A DNA stretch of 64,000 nucleotides from Haloparvum sedimenti (GTDB lineage: Archaea; Halobacteriota; Halobacteria; Halobacteriales; Haloferacaceae): positions 34,082 through 98,081 of the forward strand of contig NZ_LKIR01000062.1 of the NCBI RefSeq assembly GCF_001462205.1. The letters run 5' to 3'. The first letter of the stretch is position 1. Every line of letters starts with the position of its first letter. Made by a program: the position numbers and the translations under genes. Positions 26,641-36,378 of the stretch are shown piece after piece. The notes beneath the pieces are model-generated. The model did no database searches, had not been told where the DNA came from, and worked only from the letters and a program-made list of their open reading frames with translations.

Positions 26641-29244
26641 TCAGTCCGCCTTCGCCTGCCAGTCCCGAACCGTGTCCACGCCGACCCCGTCCACGTCCGC
26701 GGCCAGGTCGTCCGGGTCGGCCTCCTTGAGGTCCGAGACCGACTCGACGCCCGCGCCCTCGAGCTTCTCGGCCGTCTTCTCGCCGATGCCCTCGACGGCC
26801 TCTAACTCGGAGCCGTTCTGTCGGGCCTGATACTCGCGGTAGTTGCAGATCGGGCAGCCGAGCTCCCACGGCTCGTCGCCGGAGTGGACGCGCAGGTGCG
26901 GGAGGTCGTGCTCCTCGCAGGTCTCGTCGGTCACCTCGATCTCGCCGCGCCGCGGCAGCGGGAGCGAGTAGTCGCAGTCCGGGTAGCGCGTACAGCCGAC
27001 CAGTCGGGAGCCGGACCGGAGCTGTTTGATCGCCAGCTCGCCGCCCTCCTCCTCGCCGCACTCCGGACAGACGCCGATCACCTCGTCGTCCTGCTCGTCC
27101 GCCTCGTCGGCCTTACACTGCGGGCAGCCGTGGACGAACGTCTTGCGCCCGGCGAGCATCTTCACGTGCGCGAGCCCGTGCTCCTCGCACTCCTCGTCGA
27201 GGATCAGGGGCTTCCCCGTGGAGGGGAGCGGGAGTGTGTACTCGCAGTCGGGATAGCCGTCACAGCCGACGAAGTAGGAGCCGTGCCGGGACTTTCGGAC
27301 CAGCAGATCCTCGCCGCACTCCGGGCAGGGGCCGAGCGTCTTGTCGGCCTTCAGCGAGTCGCGGAGGTGGTCCCCGACCTCCTCGCGGGACTCCGTCAGC
27401 TCCGCGAACACCGTCTCCAGAAGCTCGCGGGACTCCTCGGTCACCTCCTCGTAGGTGGTCTCGCCGTCCGCGATGGCGCGCATGTCCGCCTCCAGCTGGG
27501 CGGTCATCTCCTCGGAGACGACGCGGTCCGCGAACTGCTCGGCGGCCTCGACGACCGCCTCCGCGAGCCGCGTCGGCCGCGGCGGGTCGTTCTCGATGTA
27601 GCCGCGGTCGTACAGTTTTTCGAGCGTACCGTGCCGAGTCGCCTTCGTCCCGATGCCCAACTCCTCCATCTTCTCGATGAGCCGCGACTGGCCGTAGCGC
27701 CGCGGCGGCTGGGTCTCCTTCGCCTCGAGCGTCCGCTCGTCGAGGGCGAGCGTCTCGCCCTCCGCCACGTCCGGGACGGCCGTCTCGCTGGAGGACAGGT
27801 ACGGATACACGTCGTGGTAGCCGGCCTCCACCAGCCGCTTGCCGTTGGCCTTCATTCGGAGGCCGCCGTCGGCGGCGAGCGAGGGCTCGACCGCGTCCGG
27901 TTCGTCGGCCTGCGCGGGGTCGCGCAGCGCGGCGCGGGGGTCCGCCTCGGCGGCGATCTCGGTCGCCGCGCCGTTCGCGAGCGCGACGACGCGGAGGTGC
28001 TCCCACTCGGCCGAATCGGCGACGGTGGCGAAGAATCGCCGGACGATCAGCTCGTACACCTCCCACTCGTCGTCCGAGAGGTCCGCGGCCGACGGGAGCT
28101 CGCCGGTCGGGTGGATCGGCGGGTGGTCGGTCGTCTCCTCGTCGCCCTCGGTGGGCTCGATCTCCTCCTGTTCGAGCAGGCCCTTCGCCTCGTCCGAGAA
28201 GCCGGAGTTCAGGAACGCCTCCAGCAGTTCGCGGGGGTCCAGGTCCTCGGGGTAGACGGTGTTGTCCGTCCGCGGGTAGGTGACGTAGCCGGCGGTGTAG
28301 AGGTCCTCCGCGATGGACATCGCGCGCTGGGCGGTGTAGCCGAGCGAGCCCGCGGCGCGGATGAACTGTGTCGTGTTGAACGGCGCCGGCGGGTCGTCGG
28401 TCCGGGTGCGGCGGCTGACGGAGTCGACGGTCGCGCCCTCGGCCGCCCGGAGCGCCTCGTCGAGCGTGTCGGCGGTTGCCTCGTCCCAGACGCGCTCCGA
28501 CTCGTTGTCGTGCGCGTTCTTGTAGAAGTACTGTGCCGAGAAGGGGTCCCCGCCGTCCTTCGTGAGGTCGCCGTACAGCTCCCAGTAGTCCTCGGGGTCG
28601 AACGCCTGGATCTCCCGCTCGCGGTCGACGATGAGCTTCAGCGTCGGCCCCTGCACCCGGCCGACGGAGATGAAGTCGTCGCCGAGCTGGCGGGCCGACA
28701 GCGAGAGGAACCGCGTGAGCGCCGCGCCCCACACGAGGTCGATCACCTGCCGAGCCTCGCCGGCCGCGGCCAAGTCGAAGTCGAGGTCGTCGGGGTTCTC
28801 GAAGGCGTTCTTCACCTCGTTGTCGGTGATCGAGGAGAAGCGCACGCGGTCGACCGGCGCGTCCTCGTTCACCTCGCGGACCAGCTCGTAGGCCTCCTTG
28901 CCGATCAGTTCGCCCTCCCGGTCGTAGTCCGTCGCGATGACGACCCGGGAGGCGTTGCGCGCGAGGCGCCGCAGGGCCGCGACGATGCTCTCCTGGGTCG
29001 GCTCCTTGGTCGTCGGCGCGTCGATCAGCTCGACCGGCTCCACGTCGCGCCAGTCGTTGTACTCCGCGGGGAAGTCGACGCCGACGACGTGGCCCGACAG
29101 GCCGATGCAGCGCTTGCCGCCCCACTTGTAGACGTTGACGCCGTTCATCCGGTCGGCCTCCGCGGACTCCCCGCTCAGGATGTCCGCGATGCGCCGCGCG
29201 GCGTTGTCCTTCTCCGTGATGATCAGCTCCGGACCCCGACTCAT
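26641..29244 (-). CDS. topA: DNA topoisomerase I (type IA) with zinc and HhH tail
   Basis: 867 residues. The Toprim domain is at the N-terminus (LIITEKDNAARRIADIL; acidic motif DYDREGELIG). The active-site tyrosine is in TAGYVTYPRTDNTVYPEDL near residue 320. Past about 600 come zinc ribbons (CPECGEDLLVRKSRHGSYF, CDGYPDC; CPECGEEEG, CTRYPDC; CPICNYREY). The last 60 residues are a helix-hairpin-helix domain (LEAVEGIGEKTAEKLEGAGV). It relaxes negative supercoils. The added HhH domain is a haloarchaeal trait. Confidence 0.96.
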   Translation of the reverse strand: MSRGPELIITEKDNAARRIADILSGESAEADRMNGVNVYKWGGKRCIGLSGHVVGVDFPAEYNDWRDVEPVELIDAPTTKEPTQESIVAALRRLARNASRVVIATDYDREGELIGKEAYELVREVNEDAPVDRVRFSSITDNEVKNAFENPDDLDFDLAAAGEARQVIDLVWGAALTRFLSLSARQLGDDFISVGRVQGPTLKLIVDREREIQAFDPEDYWELYGDLTKDGGDPFSAQYFYKNAHDNESERVWDEATADTLDEALRAAEGATVDSVSRRTRTDDPPAPFNTTQFIRAAGSLGYTAQRAMSIAEDLYTAGYVTYPRTDNTVYPEDLDPRELLEAFLNSGFSDEAKGLLEQEEIEPTEGDEETTDHPPIHPTGELPSAADLSDDEWEVYELIVRRFFATVADSAEWEHLRVVALANGAATEIAAEADPRAALRDPAQADEPDAVEPSLAADGGLRMKANGKRLVEAGYHDVYPYLSSSETAVPDVAEGETLALDERTLEAKETQPPRRYGQSRLIEKMEELGIGTKATRHGTLEKLYDRGYIENDPPRPTRLAEAVVEAAEQFADRVVSEEMTAQLEADMRAIADGETTYEEVTEESRELLETVFAELTESREEVGDHLRDSLKADKTLGPCPECGEDLLVRKSRHGSYFVGCDGYPDCEYTLPLPSTGKPLILDEECEEHGLAHVKMLAGRKTFVHGCPQCKADEADEQDDEVIGVCPECGEEEGGELAIKQLRSGSRLVGCTRYPDCDYSLPLPRRGEIEVTDETCEEHDLPHLRVHSGDEPWELGCPICNYREYQARQNGSELEAVEGIGEKTAEKLEGAGVESVSDLKEADPDDLAADVDGVGVDTVRDWQAKAD

Positions 29245-29408
29245 TGCGTCCCGCTACGCCGCTCCCCCGCCTAAACCTTTCGTGCCGGAACCGCCGAAAA
29301 CCGCAAGCACACGCGGGGACGGGCGCGTCCGGGCGCGACGCAGCCGCGCACTCGCCTCGCGCCGGCCCGCGTGCGCGAGGTGGATGGCGAATGGCGAGGC
29401 GTCGTCGC

Positions 29409-30182
29409 CTACTCGGGTCTCTCGGCGGACGAGAGGGGGTTCCGACCGACCCCCTCGCGAACGCCGAACTCCAGCGCGTCCACGACGTAGTGGGCGACGA
29501 CGACCGCGAGCAGGCTCCCGGTGGCGACGAACAGCGCGCCGAGCACGGCGCCGAGCAACGCGGCGACCGCCACGCCGAGCGCGCCCTGCGCGCCGTGCCC
29601 GAGCCCGAAGGCGACCGACGAGACCGCGACGAGGAGCCACGGGTCGAGGCCCAGCCCGAGCGCCAGCGCGCCCACGAGCGCGCCCCTGAAGACGGCCTCC
29701 TCGGTCGCGGCGATGACGGGGACGACGACGCCCAGGAGGAGTCCCCACTCGCCCCGCGTCGTGGGCGCCATCGCCTCGCGGAGCCGCGTCGACGGGCTGT
29801 ACCCGGCCCGGCGCGCGAGCGCGGCCGCGGCCTCGTTACCGAGGTACAGAAGGGTGCCCGCGACGACGCCGACCGCGAGGAGGCGAGGCGTCGCGACCGC
29901 CGCCGCGAGGCCGAACGCCGCGGCGGGCACCTCGGTCCACCACGCGAGCGCGGCCAGCACCCCGAGCGCGAGCGCCTGCGAGACCGCCACGTTCGCCAGG
30001 AGCGCGCGCGTGGTGAGGACCGGACGCGGTGGATCGGCGGCGGTCTCGGAGCTCCTGTGCTCAGGCTCGTCGACCCCGACGATCTGGACGCGGTCGAGCG
30101 TTCGCCGCGACCGGTGCGTCAGAAACAGCAGGACCGCGGTCAACAGGCCGGCGCCGGCGGCGAAGGCGGTCCAGTCGGTCAT
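29409..30182 (-). CDS. CPBP-family intramembrane metalloprotease
   Basis: 257 residues with about seven hydrophobic segments. The family motifs are present: TEEAVFRGALVGAL (EExxxR with the catalytic glutamates), FGLGHGAQGALG with the second-motif His, and a late VVVAHYVVDALE His. CPBP (Rce1-like) proteins cleave prenylated or membrane substrates; the target here is unknown. The start ATG at 30182 gives a hydrophobic first helix at once. It lies 44 bases downstream of lonB on the same strand, so the two membrane proteases may be cotranscribed. Confidence 0.85.
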   Translation of the reverse strand: MTDWTAFAAGAGLLTAVLLFLTHRSRRTLDRVQIVGVDEPEHRSSETAADPPRPVLTTRALLANVAVSQALALGVLAALAWWTEVPAAAFGLAAAVATPRLLAVGVVAGTLLYLGNEAAAALARRAGYSPSTRLREAMAPTTRGEWGLLLGVVVPVIAATEEAVFRGALVGALALGLGLDPWLLVAVSSVAFGLGHGAQGALGVAVAALLGAVLGALFVATGSLLAVVVAHYVVDALEFGVREGVGRNPLSSAERPE

Positions 30183-30226
30183 GAGGTGATGAGTCGGTGA
30201 GAAACGTCGGAAAACGGGACCCGGCG

Positions 30227-32464
30227 CTACTGCGGGCTGGGGTTCGAGGAGCCGGCGACGCCCCCCTCCTTCAGCGCGGAGCCGGTGATCGACTTGAGGC
30301 GAGCGACCAGCGAGTCCTTGTCGGGTTCGCCCTCCAGGGCGATGTCGAGGACCTCGCTGATGTGCGAGACCGGGATGATCTCGATCATCTCGCGGTACTC
30401 GTCCTCGATCATCACGTCCTGCTCGTTGGCCTTCGGGATGATCACCCGGTCGCAGCCGGCCTTCGCGGCCGCCTCGATCTTGTGGGTGACGCCGCCGACC
30501 GGGAGCACGTCGCCGCGGACCGACAGCGAGCCGGTCATCGCGAGGCTCTGGTCGACGCCGATGTCCTCCAGCGCGGAGATGACGGCGGTCGCGACCGTGA
30601 TGGACGCGGAGTCGCCGTCGACGCCCTGCTGGCCCGTCTGGATGAACTGGATGTGGATGTCCTTCTCGGAGATGTTCTCGTCGGAGAACTTCTTGATGAT
30701 CGCCGAGACGTTCTGGACGGACTCCTCGGCCATCTCCTTCAGCTGCCCGGTGGCGATCACCTGGCCGCCGCTCTGCGTGGGGGTGACCTCCGCCATCACG
30801 GGGAGCATGATGCCCGAGTCCTCGCCCATGACGGCGAGCCCGTTGACGCGGCCGGTGACGTACCCCTCCGAGACCTGCAGCTCGTAGTCCTTGCGGCGCT
30901 CGATGTAGTCGTCCGCGAGCTGCTGCTCGATGGAGCGGGAGCGGCCCTTCGCCGACAGCACGTGCTCGCGGGTGGTGTAGTCGGCGTCCTCGCCGCGGGC
31001 GATGTCGCCGGCGACGCGGACCAGCCCACCGAGGTTCCGGAACAGGAGCGTGAGGTGCCCCTTCCGGCCGGAGCGGCGCTTCGCCTCGAGGATGACCTCC
31101 TCGACGGCCTCCGCGGTGAACTCCGGCAGGCGGCCGTCCTTCGCGACCTCCTGGGCGATGAACCGGACGTACTGCCGGCGCATCTTCGGGGTGTCCTCGA
31201 TGGTGTCCTCCATGTACACCTCGTAGCCGTACCCCTTGATCCGGGAGCGCAGCGCCGGGTGCATGTTCTCCATCGCGTCGAGGTTCCCGGCCGCGATCAT
31301 GACGAAGTCCGTCGGGACGGGCTCGGTCTGGACCATCGCGCCCGAGGAGCGCTCGGACTGGCCCGTGATCGAGAACTCGCCCTCCTGGATCGCCGTCATG
31401 AGGTGCTGCTGGCTGCGGATGTCGAGCGTGTTGATCTCGTCGACGAACAGCACGCCCTTGTTCGCCTGGTGGATGGCGCCGGCCTCGACGCGGTCGTGGC
31501 TCGGCGTCTCCATCCCGCCGGACTGGAACGGGTCGTGGCGCACGTCGCCCAGCAGCGCGCCGGCGTGGGCGCCGGTGGCGTCCTCGAACGGCGCGGTCTG
31601 GGTGTCCGCGTTGTTCACCAGCAGGTTCGGCACCATCGCGTCCGAGCCGCGGTTCATGTAGCGGAACGCGAGGTAGATGATCCCGGCCGCGAGGATGCCG
31701 AGCAGGATCTGGCTGGTGATGATCAGCGCGTAGCCGAGCACCACCGCGATGATGATCCACATCAGGAAGCTCCGCATCTGGTTGCGCTTGCGGGCCTCCT
31801 CCTTGTGGGCCTCGACGATCTGTTCGCCCTTGCCGGCGGGGACCGTCCGGACCTTCGGCTTGTTGCCGTCGTCCGGATTGTGGTAGACCAAGACGTCCTG
31901 AAGCTCCTCCTTCGGGAGCATCTCGGCCATCGCCTTCGCGAGCATCGACTTCCCCGTCCCCGGGGAGCCGATCATCATCACGTGGCGGCGCTGCTTGGCC
32001 GCCTTGATGATCACGTCGCGGGCGTGTTCCTGCCCGATGACCTGGTCGACGAGCCGGTCCGGGATCTCGATCTCCGACGTGGAGTCGATCTTGAGCCCGC
32101 CCAGCAGGTCGTCCTCGTCCGGGTCGTCCTCGATCTCGGCGCCCTCGACCTCGACGGTGCTGCCGAGTTCGTCGATACCCCCGTCGTCGTCGACCGGGCT
32201 CTCGTCGACCGGACCCTCACCGACCGGGTCCTCGTCGACGCCGTCCTCGGCCGCGCCGCCGCTCCCGAGCGAACCGTCCCGGCTCGCGGGTGCGGTCGGA
32301 TCGTCGCCGGTGTCCGCTTCGCCGGTGTCCGGCGGATCCTCCGCCGGCGGGACGGCGTCGTCCCCGTCCCGACCGTCGGCGGCGTCCGAGTCGGGGTGCT
32401 CGTCGCTCACGGGCGCGTCGTCCCCCTCGCGGCCCCCCTCGGTCGTGTCCTTTTCGTTGCTCAT
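30227..32464 (-). CDS. lonB: Archaeal membrane-bound Lon protease
   Basis: 745 residues. After a very acidic, low-complexity N-terminus (about 1-100) comes the AAA+ module with Walker A GSPGTGKSML. Two adjacent transmembrane helices (residues about 240-280, for example SFLMWIIIAVVLGYALIITS) are inserted between Walker A and Walker B (GVLFVDEINTL), the hallmark of archaeal LonB. The C-terminal protease domain has catalytic Ser in DGDSASITVATA and Lys in GGVTHKIEAAAKAG. LonB is essential in Haloferax and controls carotenoid and lipid-related proteins. Confidence 0.97.
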   Translation of the reverse strand: MSNEKDTTEGGREGDDAPVSDEHPDSDAADGRDGDDAVPPAEDPPDTGEADTGDDPTAPASRDGSLGSGGAAEDGVDEDPVGEGPVDESPVDDDGGIDELGSTVEVEGAEIEDDPDEDDLLGGLKIDSTSEIEIPDRLVDQVIGQEHARDVIIKAAKQRRHVMMIGSPGTGKSMLAKAMAEMLPKEELQDVLVYHNPDDGNKPKVRTVPAGKGEQIVEAHKEEARKRNQMRSFLMWIIIAVVLGYALIITSQILLGILAAGIIYLAFRYMNRGSDAMVPNLLVNNADTQTAPFEDATGAHAGALLGDVRHDPFQSGGMETPSHDRVEAGAIHQANKGVLFVDEINTLDIRSQQHLMTAIQEGEFSITGQSERSSGAMVQTEPVPTDFVMIAAGNLDAMENMHPALRSRIKGYGYEVYMEDTIEDTPKMRRQYVRFIAQEVAKDGRLPEFTAEAVEEVILEAKRRSGRKGHLTLLFRNLGGLVRVAGDIARGEDADYTTREHVLSAKGRSRSIEQQLADDYIERRKDYELQVSEGYVTGRVNGLAVMGEDSGIMLPVMAEVTPTQSGGQVIATGQLKEMAEESVQNVSAIIKKFSDENISEKDIHIQFIQTGQQGVDGDSASITVATAVISALEDIGVDQSLAMTGSLSVRGDVLPVGGVTHKIEAAAKAGCDRVIIPKANEQDVMIEDEYREMIEIIPVSHISEVLDIALEGEPDKDSLVARLKSITGSALKEGGVAGSSNPSPQ

Positions 32465-32502
32465 AGAATCGAGTGTCGCTACTGAAAACGTGGCGACGGC
32501 GA

Positions 32503-32514
32503 TTGATATACTTT
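32503..32514 (-). promoter_or_regulatory. Probable TATA box for lonB
   Basis: On the minus strand AAAGTATATCAA, about 39-50 bases before the lonB ATG, predicting a leader of about 15-20 bases. Confidence 0.45.
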
Positions 32515-32600
32515 CTCCCCGAGTGCGCGAGGGCTACCGGGACGTAGACGGCTTCGTCACCAGTTCTATCGGCCGAAAACGCTATCGCGGGCGACCCGCC

Positions 32601-32612
32601 GTATTTATAAAT
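32601..32612 (+). promoter_or_regulatory. Probable TATA box for nadM
   Basis: GTATTTATAAAT, 23-34 bases before the ATG at 32635; a strong archaeal TATA box at leaderless spacing. Confidence 0.55.
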
Positions 32613-32634
32613 CGCCCGCGTCCAACTGCCGCGT

Positions 32635-33150
32635 ATGCGGGGGTTCTACATCGGACGCTTTCAGCCGTTCCACGACGGCCACCGCCACATGGTCGAGGAG
32701 ATCGCCACGGAGGTCGACGAGCTCGTCCTCGGGATCGGCTCCGCGGGCGACTCCCACTCCACGCGCAACCCCTTCACCGCCGGCGAGCGCGTGATGATGG
32801 TGACCAAGGCGGTCGAGGAGCTGGACCTGACCACCTACGTCGTCCCCATCGAGGACCTCGACCGCAACTCCGTCTGGGTGAGCCACGTCGAGAGCATGAC
32901 CCCGAAGTTCGAGGTGGCCTACTCCAACAACCCCCTCGTCGTCAGGCTGTTCGAGGAGGCGGGCGTGGAGGTCCGCGGCTCCCCCATGTTCAACCGGGAC
33001 GTGCTGGAAGGGACCGAACTCCGCGAGCGGATGATCCACGGCCGCGACTGGGAGTCGCTCGTCCCCGAGGCCGTCGTGAACGTGATCGAGGAAGTCGGCG
33101 GCGTCGCGCGCATCCAGCGCGTGGCCGAGACCGACACCAACGGGGAGTGA
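32635..33150 (+). CDS. nadM: Nicotinamide-nucleotide adenylyltransferase (archaeal type)
   Basis: 171 residues; makes NAD from NMN and ATP. The nucleotidyltransferase motif GRFQPFHDGHRHMVEEI holds the HxGH-like ATP site (HDGH), with GIGSAGDSHSTRNPFTAGER, then the C-terminal GTELRERMIHGRDWESLVPE equivalent of the ISSTxxR motif (residues 125-145). Length matches archaeal NMNAT. The following gene begins at the overlapping GTGA. Confidence 0.95.
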   Translation: MRGFYIGRFQPFHDGHRHMVEEIATEVDELVLGIGSAGDSHSTRNPFTAGERVMMVTKAVEELDLTTYVVPIEDLDRNSVWVSHVESMTPKFEVAYSNNPLVVRLFEEAGVEVRGSPMFNRDVLEGTELRERMIHGRDWESLVPEAVVNVIEEVGGVARIQRVAETDTNGE

Positions 33151-33965
33151 CCGTGATCACGCTCGCCTCCGACTTCGGTCCCCCGTACCCCGCCGCGATG
33201 CGCGGCGTCGTCCGGCGCCGCACCGACGCCGAGCTCCTCGACGTGAGCCACGACCTCCCGCGCGGCGACGTGCGCGCGGGCGCCTTCTGGCTCCGCTTCC
33301 TCCTCCCGGAGTTCCCACCAGCCGTCCACTGTGCGGTCGTCGACCCGGGCGTCGGCACCGACCGCGCCGCCGTCGTCGTCCGCGCCGGCGATCACGCGGT
33401 CGTCGCGCCGGACAACGGGCTCGCGATCCCAGCGGCTCGACGCCTCGCCGCCGGTAGACGGGGCGGTCCCGTCGACGCTCCCGCCGAGGACGACCCGGGG
33501 ATAGCGGTGTTCGCCATCGACGCCCCCGAACCGGACTCCGCGACGTTCCACGGTCGGGACGTGTTCGCGCCCGCGGCCGCGGACGTCCACGACGCCGGCG
33601 TCGACGATCTCGCGGCCGTCGACCGGATCGCCCCCGCCGAGGACTACGTGGACCTCTCGCTGCCGACCGCGACCGTGGACAGAAACGCGGCGGGCGAACC
33701 GGTGTCGGCGGTCGGCGAGGTGATGGTCATCGACACCTTCGGCAACGTCATCACCAACGTTCCGGGCGCGGTGTTGGACGGCGTCGAGTCGGTCGAGGTG
33801 AACGGCGAGCGCGTCCCGGTCGGCGAGACGTTCGCGGACGTCGACCGCGGCGAGCGCCTCGTCACGGTCGGGAGCCACGGCTACGTGGAGTGTGACGTAA
33901 ACGACGGCCGCGGCGACGAGCGCTTCGGGCTCGGGTCGCGGTCCCCCATCCAGCTCGTGTTCTGA
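33147..33965 (+). CDS. SAM hydroxide adenosyltransferase (DUF62/SAM hydrolase)
   Basis: About 272 residues. The family (formerly DUF62) converts S-adenosylmethionine and water to adenosine and methionine and is related to fluorinases and chlorinases. Typical sequences: ITLASDFGPPYPAAMRGV at the start, DLPRGDVRAGAFWLRF, VHCAVVDPGVGTDRAAVVV, FHGRDVFAPAAA and DTFGNVITN. I used the GTG overlapping the nadM stop; a second GTG six bases later (33153, giving MITLASDFG) is equally possible. Coupling to nadM may link NAD and SAM turnover, but that is inference. Confidence 0.9.
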   Translation: MTVITLASDFGPPYPAAMRGVVRRRTDAELLDVSHDLPRGDVRAGAFWLRFLLPEFPPAVHCAVVDPGVGTDRAAVVVRAGDHAVVAPDNGLAIPAARRLAAGRRGGPVDAPAEDDPGIAVFAIDAPEPDSATFHGRDVFAPAAADVHDAGVDDLAAVDRIAPAEDYVDLSLPTATVDRNAAGEPVSAVGEVMVIDTFGNVITNVPGAVLDGVESVEVNGERVPVGETFADVDRGERLVTVGSHGYVECDVNDGRGDERFGLGSRSPIQLVF

Positions 33966-34028
33966 CCGGCCGCAGTCGGCCGCACCGCAGTCGGCCGCAC
34001 TACCGGCAACCGCGGTCCGTGCGCCCCG

Positions 34029-34532
34029 CTATCGCTCGGCGTCCGCGGCGGTTCCCTCCGCGGGTTTCTTCTCGTCCGCGTCGGCGCCCTCGCGGACGAA
34101 CACGACCGGACACTCGGCGCTCATCATCACCTGGTGGGAGGTGCTGCCGAAGACGGCCTTCCCCGTGGAGGAGCGCTTTCGACCGCCGACGAACAGCATG
34201 TCGGCGTCCCGGTCGTCGACGACGCCGAGGATGCCCTCCACGGTCGGCTCGACCGTACTCTCGACTTCGTGGCTCACGTCGGCGTCCCCGAGGGCGTCCG
34301 TGAGACAGACGACGCTCTCCAGCCGCTCGGCCACCTTATCGGGCTCGGGCGGGTCCTCCGGGTCGTAGCCCGCCTCCGTGACGCCCTGCCGGAAGGCGCG
34401 CTCGGAGAAGGCGTGGTACAGCACCACGTCGGCGCCGCTCGGCTCGGCGACATCAGTCACCGTCTCGGTCAGCTGGCGGATGCGCGACTCCTCGGTCGGA
34501 CCGATGGCGACCACGAGGGTTTGGAGGCTCAT
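34029..34532 (-). CDS. Universal stress protein (UspA family)
   Basis: 167 residues. Alpha/beta Usp fold: QTLVVAIGPTEESRIRQLTE at the N-terminus, ADVVLYHAFSE, and the C-terminal ADMLFVGGRKRSSTGKAVFG ending in SECPVVFVRE, which corresponds to the G-2x-G-9x-G(S/T) ATP-binding region. A hydrophilic Lys/Glu tail follows. ATP binding is likely but target processes are unknown. Divergent from the next regulator gene; their promoters share a gap under 100 bases. Confidence 0.88.
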   Translation of the reverse strand: MSLQTLVVAIGPTEESRIRQLTETVTDVAEPSGADVVLYHAFSERAFRQGVTEAGYDPEDPPEPDKVAERLESVVCLTDALGDADVSHEVESTVEPTVEGILGVVDDRDADMLFVGGRKRSSTGKAVFGSTSHQVMMSAECPVVFVREGADADEKKPAEGTAADAER

Positions 34533-34619
34533 ACCCGTTCTTCGTGACGCCGGCGTAAATGGGTCCGGATGCCGGCGACGGCAACGTATTTTGTCCCGGT
34601 GGTCCAACTGTCGGCCGAT

Positions 34620-35441
34620 ATGGACGACGCCCCGCACCGCGACGCCCGCTACCTCGCGGGCTCACCGGTCCGGATCGCGGTGTTGCGCGAACTCGACGCG
34701 GAGCCGCGACGCCCCGCGGCGCTGACCGAGCGCGTGGACGCGACGCGTACGACGGTCCAGCGGATCCTCGCCGGCTTCCGCGAGCGCGACTGGGTCCGCA
34801 AGGCGGACGCGCGGTACCGGCTCACCGCGACCGGGGACCGCGTGCGGGCCGCCTACGAGGACCTGCTCGCCGAGGCAGATCGCGCCCGCGAGGTCGGGCC
34901 CCTCGTCGCGAACGTCGACGCCTTCGAGGCGGGGCTTCCGCCGGCCGCGCTGGAGGTCGGCGAGGTGACCGTCGCGGACGACCGCGACCCGTTCGCTCCG
35001 GTCGACCGCTTCCTCGACGTGTTTGCGGACGCCGCCGGCGGTCACGTCCGGGCCGTCTCCCCCATCGTCAGCCGCGCGTTCAACGAGTCGGCCGTCGAAC
35101 TGCTGGACGCGGGAACGACGATCGACCTCATCATCGACCGGGCGGTGTTGGCAGCTTCCGAGAGCGATTTCGAACCGGCGCTGCGGCGGGCGATCGAGGA
35201 CGGCTCCGTCTCCGTGTACGTCCACCCCGAGCCGGTCGAGACCGGGCTTTGCGCGTTCGCGGACACGGCCTGCCTCGCGGCCTACGACGACGGAAACAAC
35301 ATGCGCGCGCTGCTGTCGTCCGACGCCGCCGTGGTCCGAAACTGGGTCGACGACCGGATCGACGACGCGCTGGAGCGCTCCCGACCGCTCGCGACCGTCT
35401 TGGGTGGCGAGGAGACGACGACCGACGACCCGACGCCTTGA
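34620..35441 (+). CDS. Haloarchaeal winged-helix transcriptional regulator
   Basis: 273 residues. Residues about 10-85 form a winged helix (YLAGSPVRIAVLRELDAEPR, LTERVDATRTTVQRILAGF, YRLTATGDRV). The C-terminal region (about 100-255) matches the effector domain of haloarchaeal HTH regulators with a VDRFLDVFADAAGG start and YDDGNNMRALLSSD, a domain of unknown ligand. A TATA-like GTATTTTG lies about 30 bases before the ATG. Regulated genes are unknown; the divergent universal stress gene is one candidate. Confidence 0.85.
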   Translation: MDDAPHRDARYLAGSPVRIAVLRELDAEPRRPAALTERVDATRTTVQRILAGFRERDWVRKADARYRLTATGDRVRAAYEDLLAEADRAREVGPLVANVDAFEAGLPPAALEVGEVTVADDRDPFAPVDRFLDVFADAAGGHVRAVSPIVSRAFNESAVELLDAGTTIDLIIDRAVLAASESDFEPALRRAIEDGSVSVYVHPEPVETGLCAFADTACLAAYDDGNNMRALLSSDAAVVRNWVDDRIDDALERSRPLATVLGGEETTTDDPTP

Positions 35442-35616
35442 GCGCACGGCGTCGGAGACACCGCTGAGCGTCCGTGCGACCGCGGAGAACGGTGGGTCGG
35501 TGTGGGGGACCGAGCGGCCAGCGGAGGGCCGAATGCGGGCACCGGAACCGCTACCGGACCGGTCGCCGCTTCGCGGACGACTGGCGATAAATGGTCGCCG
35601 GCCGCCGTACCTATAC

Positions 35617-36378
35617 TTACTTGCGGTCGCTCGTCTTCGGCTCCGATACAGTTACAGGATCTGTAACACCCGGTTCGCCGTCCCGTCCGTCCTCGCTCTC
35701 GTCCCCGAATGCGTCTTCATTCACGTCCCCGAGTGCGTCCTCGAGGCCCCACTCGGCGGCGCGTTCGGCCGCCTCCTCGCGGGCCTGCTCGCGGATAGCG
35801 GCGACGCGGTCGTCGTCCGCCAGAAACGCGGCGACCGCGCTCCCTCCGCCGGCGGACTCCTCGCGCCGCTCCGCGGGGGCGATCTCCCGAGTCCGGTCGG
35901 CTAGATCGGGATCGCCGGCCAGCTCCGCGGCGGGCGCACCCGGTGTGACTCGCAACGCCGGCGTCTCGTGTGCCTCGGACAGCGCCGAGGGCGGCAGCCG
36001 GTACAGCTCGACCCGGATGGGACCGGGACCTGCGAGCGCCGCGAGGGCGTCGGCGCCGCCGTCGTCGGTTGCCGGATCGTACGCGAGCACCGGCACGCCG
36101 TCGGCGAAGGTGAGAACGCCGCGTGCCTCGCCGTCGAGCAGTAACGTCTCCCCGGGTGCGACGGTCGCGTAGCCGGTGAGCCGGTCCTCGAGCGCGGTCC
36201 GGAGGAGCGTCGCGGGGTCGGTGACGACACGCGATCGGAGTAGCTCGCCGCGAGGGATGTGGAGCTCCTCCGCGGCTTCGGGCGTCTCGGGCGGTTCGAC
36301 CCCGTCGGCGTCCTCGGGCGCGTCGCTCCCGGCGGCGGTCTCGTTCCCGTCGTCGGTCGGCCCGCCAGCCTTTCTCAT
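35617..36378 (-). CDS. Acidic conserved protein coupled to MinD-like ATPase
   Basis: 253 residues, highly acidic, no signal or membrane segment. Its ATG overlaps the stop of the minD-like gene (ATGA). The middle part (residues about 45-135: LRTALEDRLTGYATVAPGET, LLLDGEARGVLTFADG, VPVLAYDPATDDGG) looks like a compact beta-rich domain; the N- and C-terminal thirds are low complexity. I do not recognise the family with certainty. Tight coupling suggests it works with the MinD-like ATPase, as small cargo or adaptor proteins do, but this is inference. Confidence 0.75.
   Translation of the reverse strand: MRKAGGPTDDGNETAAGSDAPEDADGVEPPETPEAAEELHIPRGELLRSRVVTDPATLLRTALEDRLTGYATVAPGETLLLDGEARGVLTFADGVPVLAYDPATDDGGADALAALAGPGPIRVELYRLPPSALSEAHETPALRVTPGAPAAELAGDPDLADRTREIAPAERREESAGGGSAVAAFLADDDRVAAIREQAREEAAERAAEWGLEDALGDVNEDAFGDESEDGRDGEPGVTDPVTVSEPKTSDRK

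Noticed and set aside
33966..34028. Short direct repeat CCGCAGTCGGCCGCA after the SAM hydroxide adenosyltransferase gene
   Set aside because: Two short GC-rich units only; no sign of a function beyond chance duplication.
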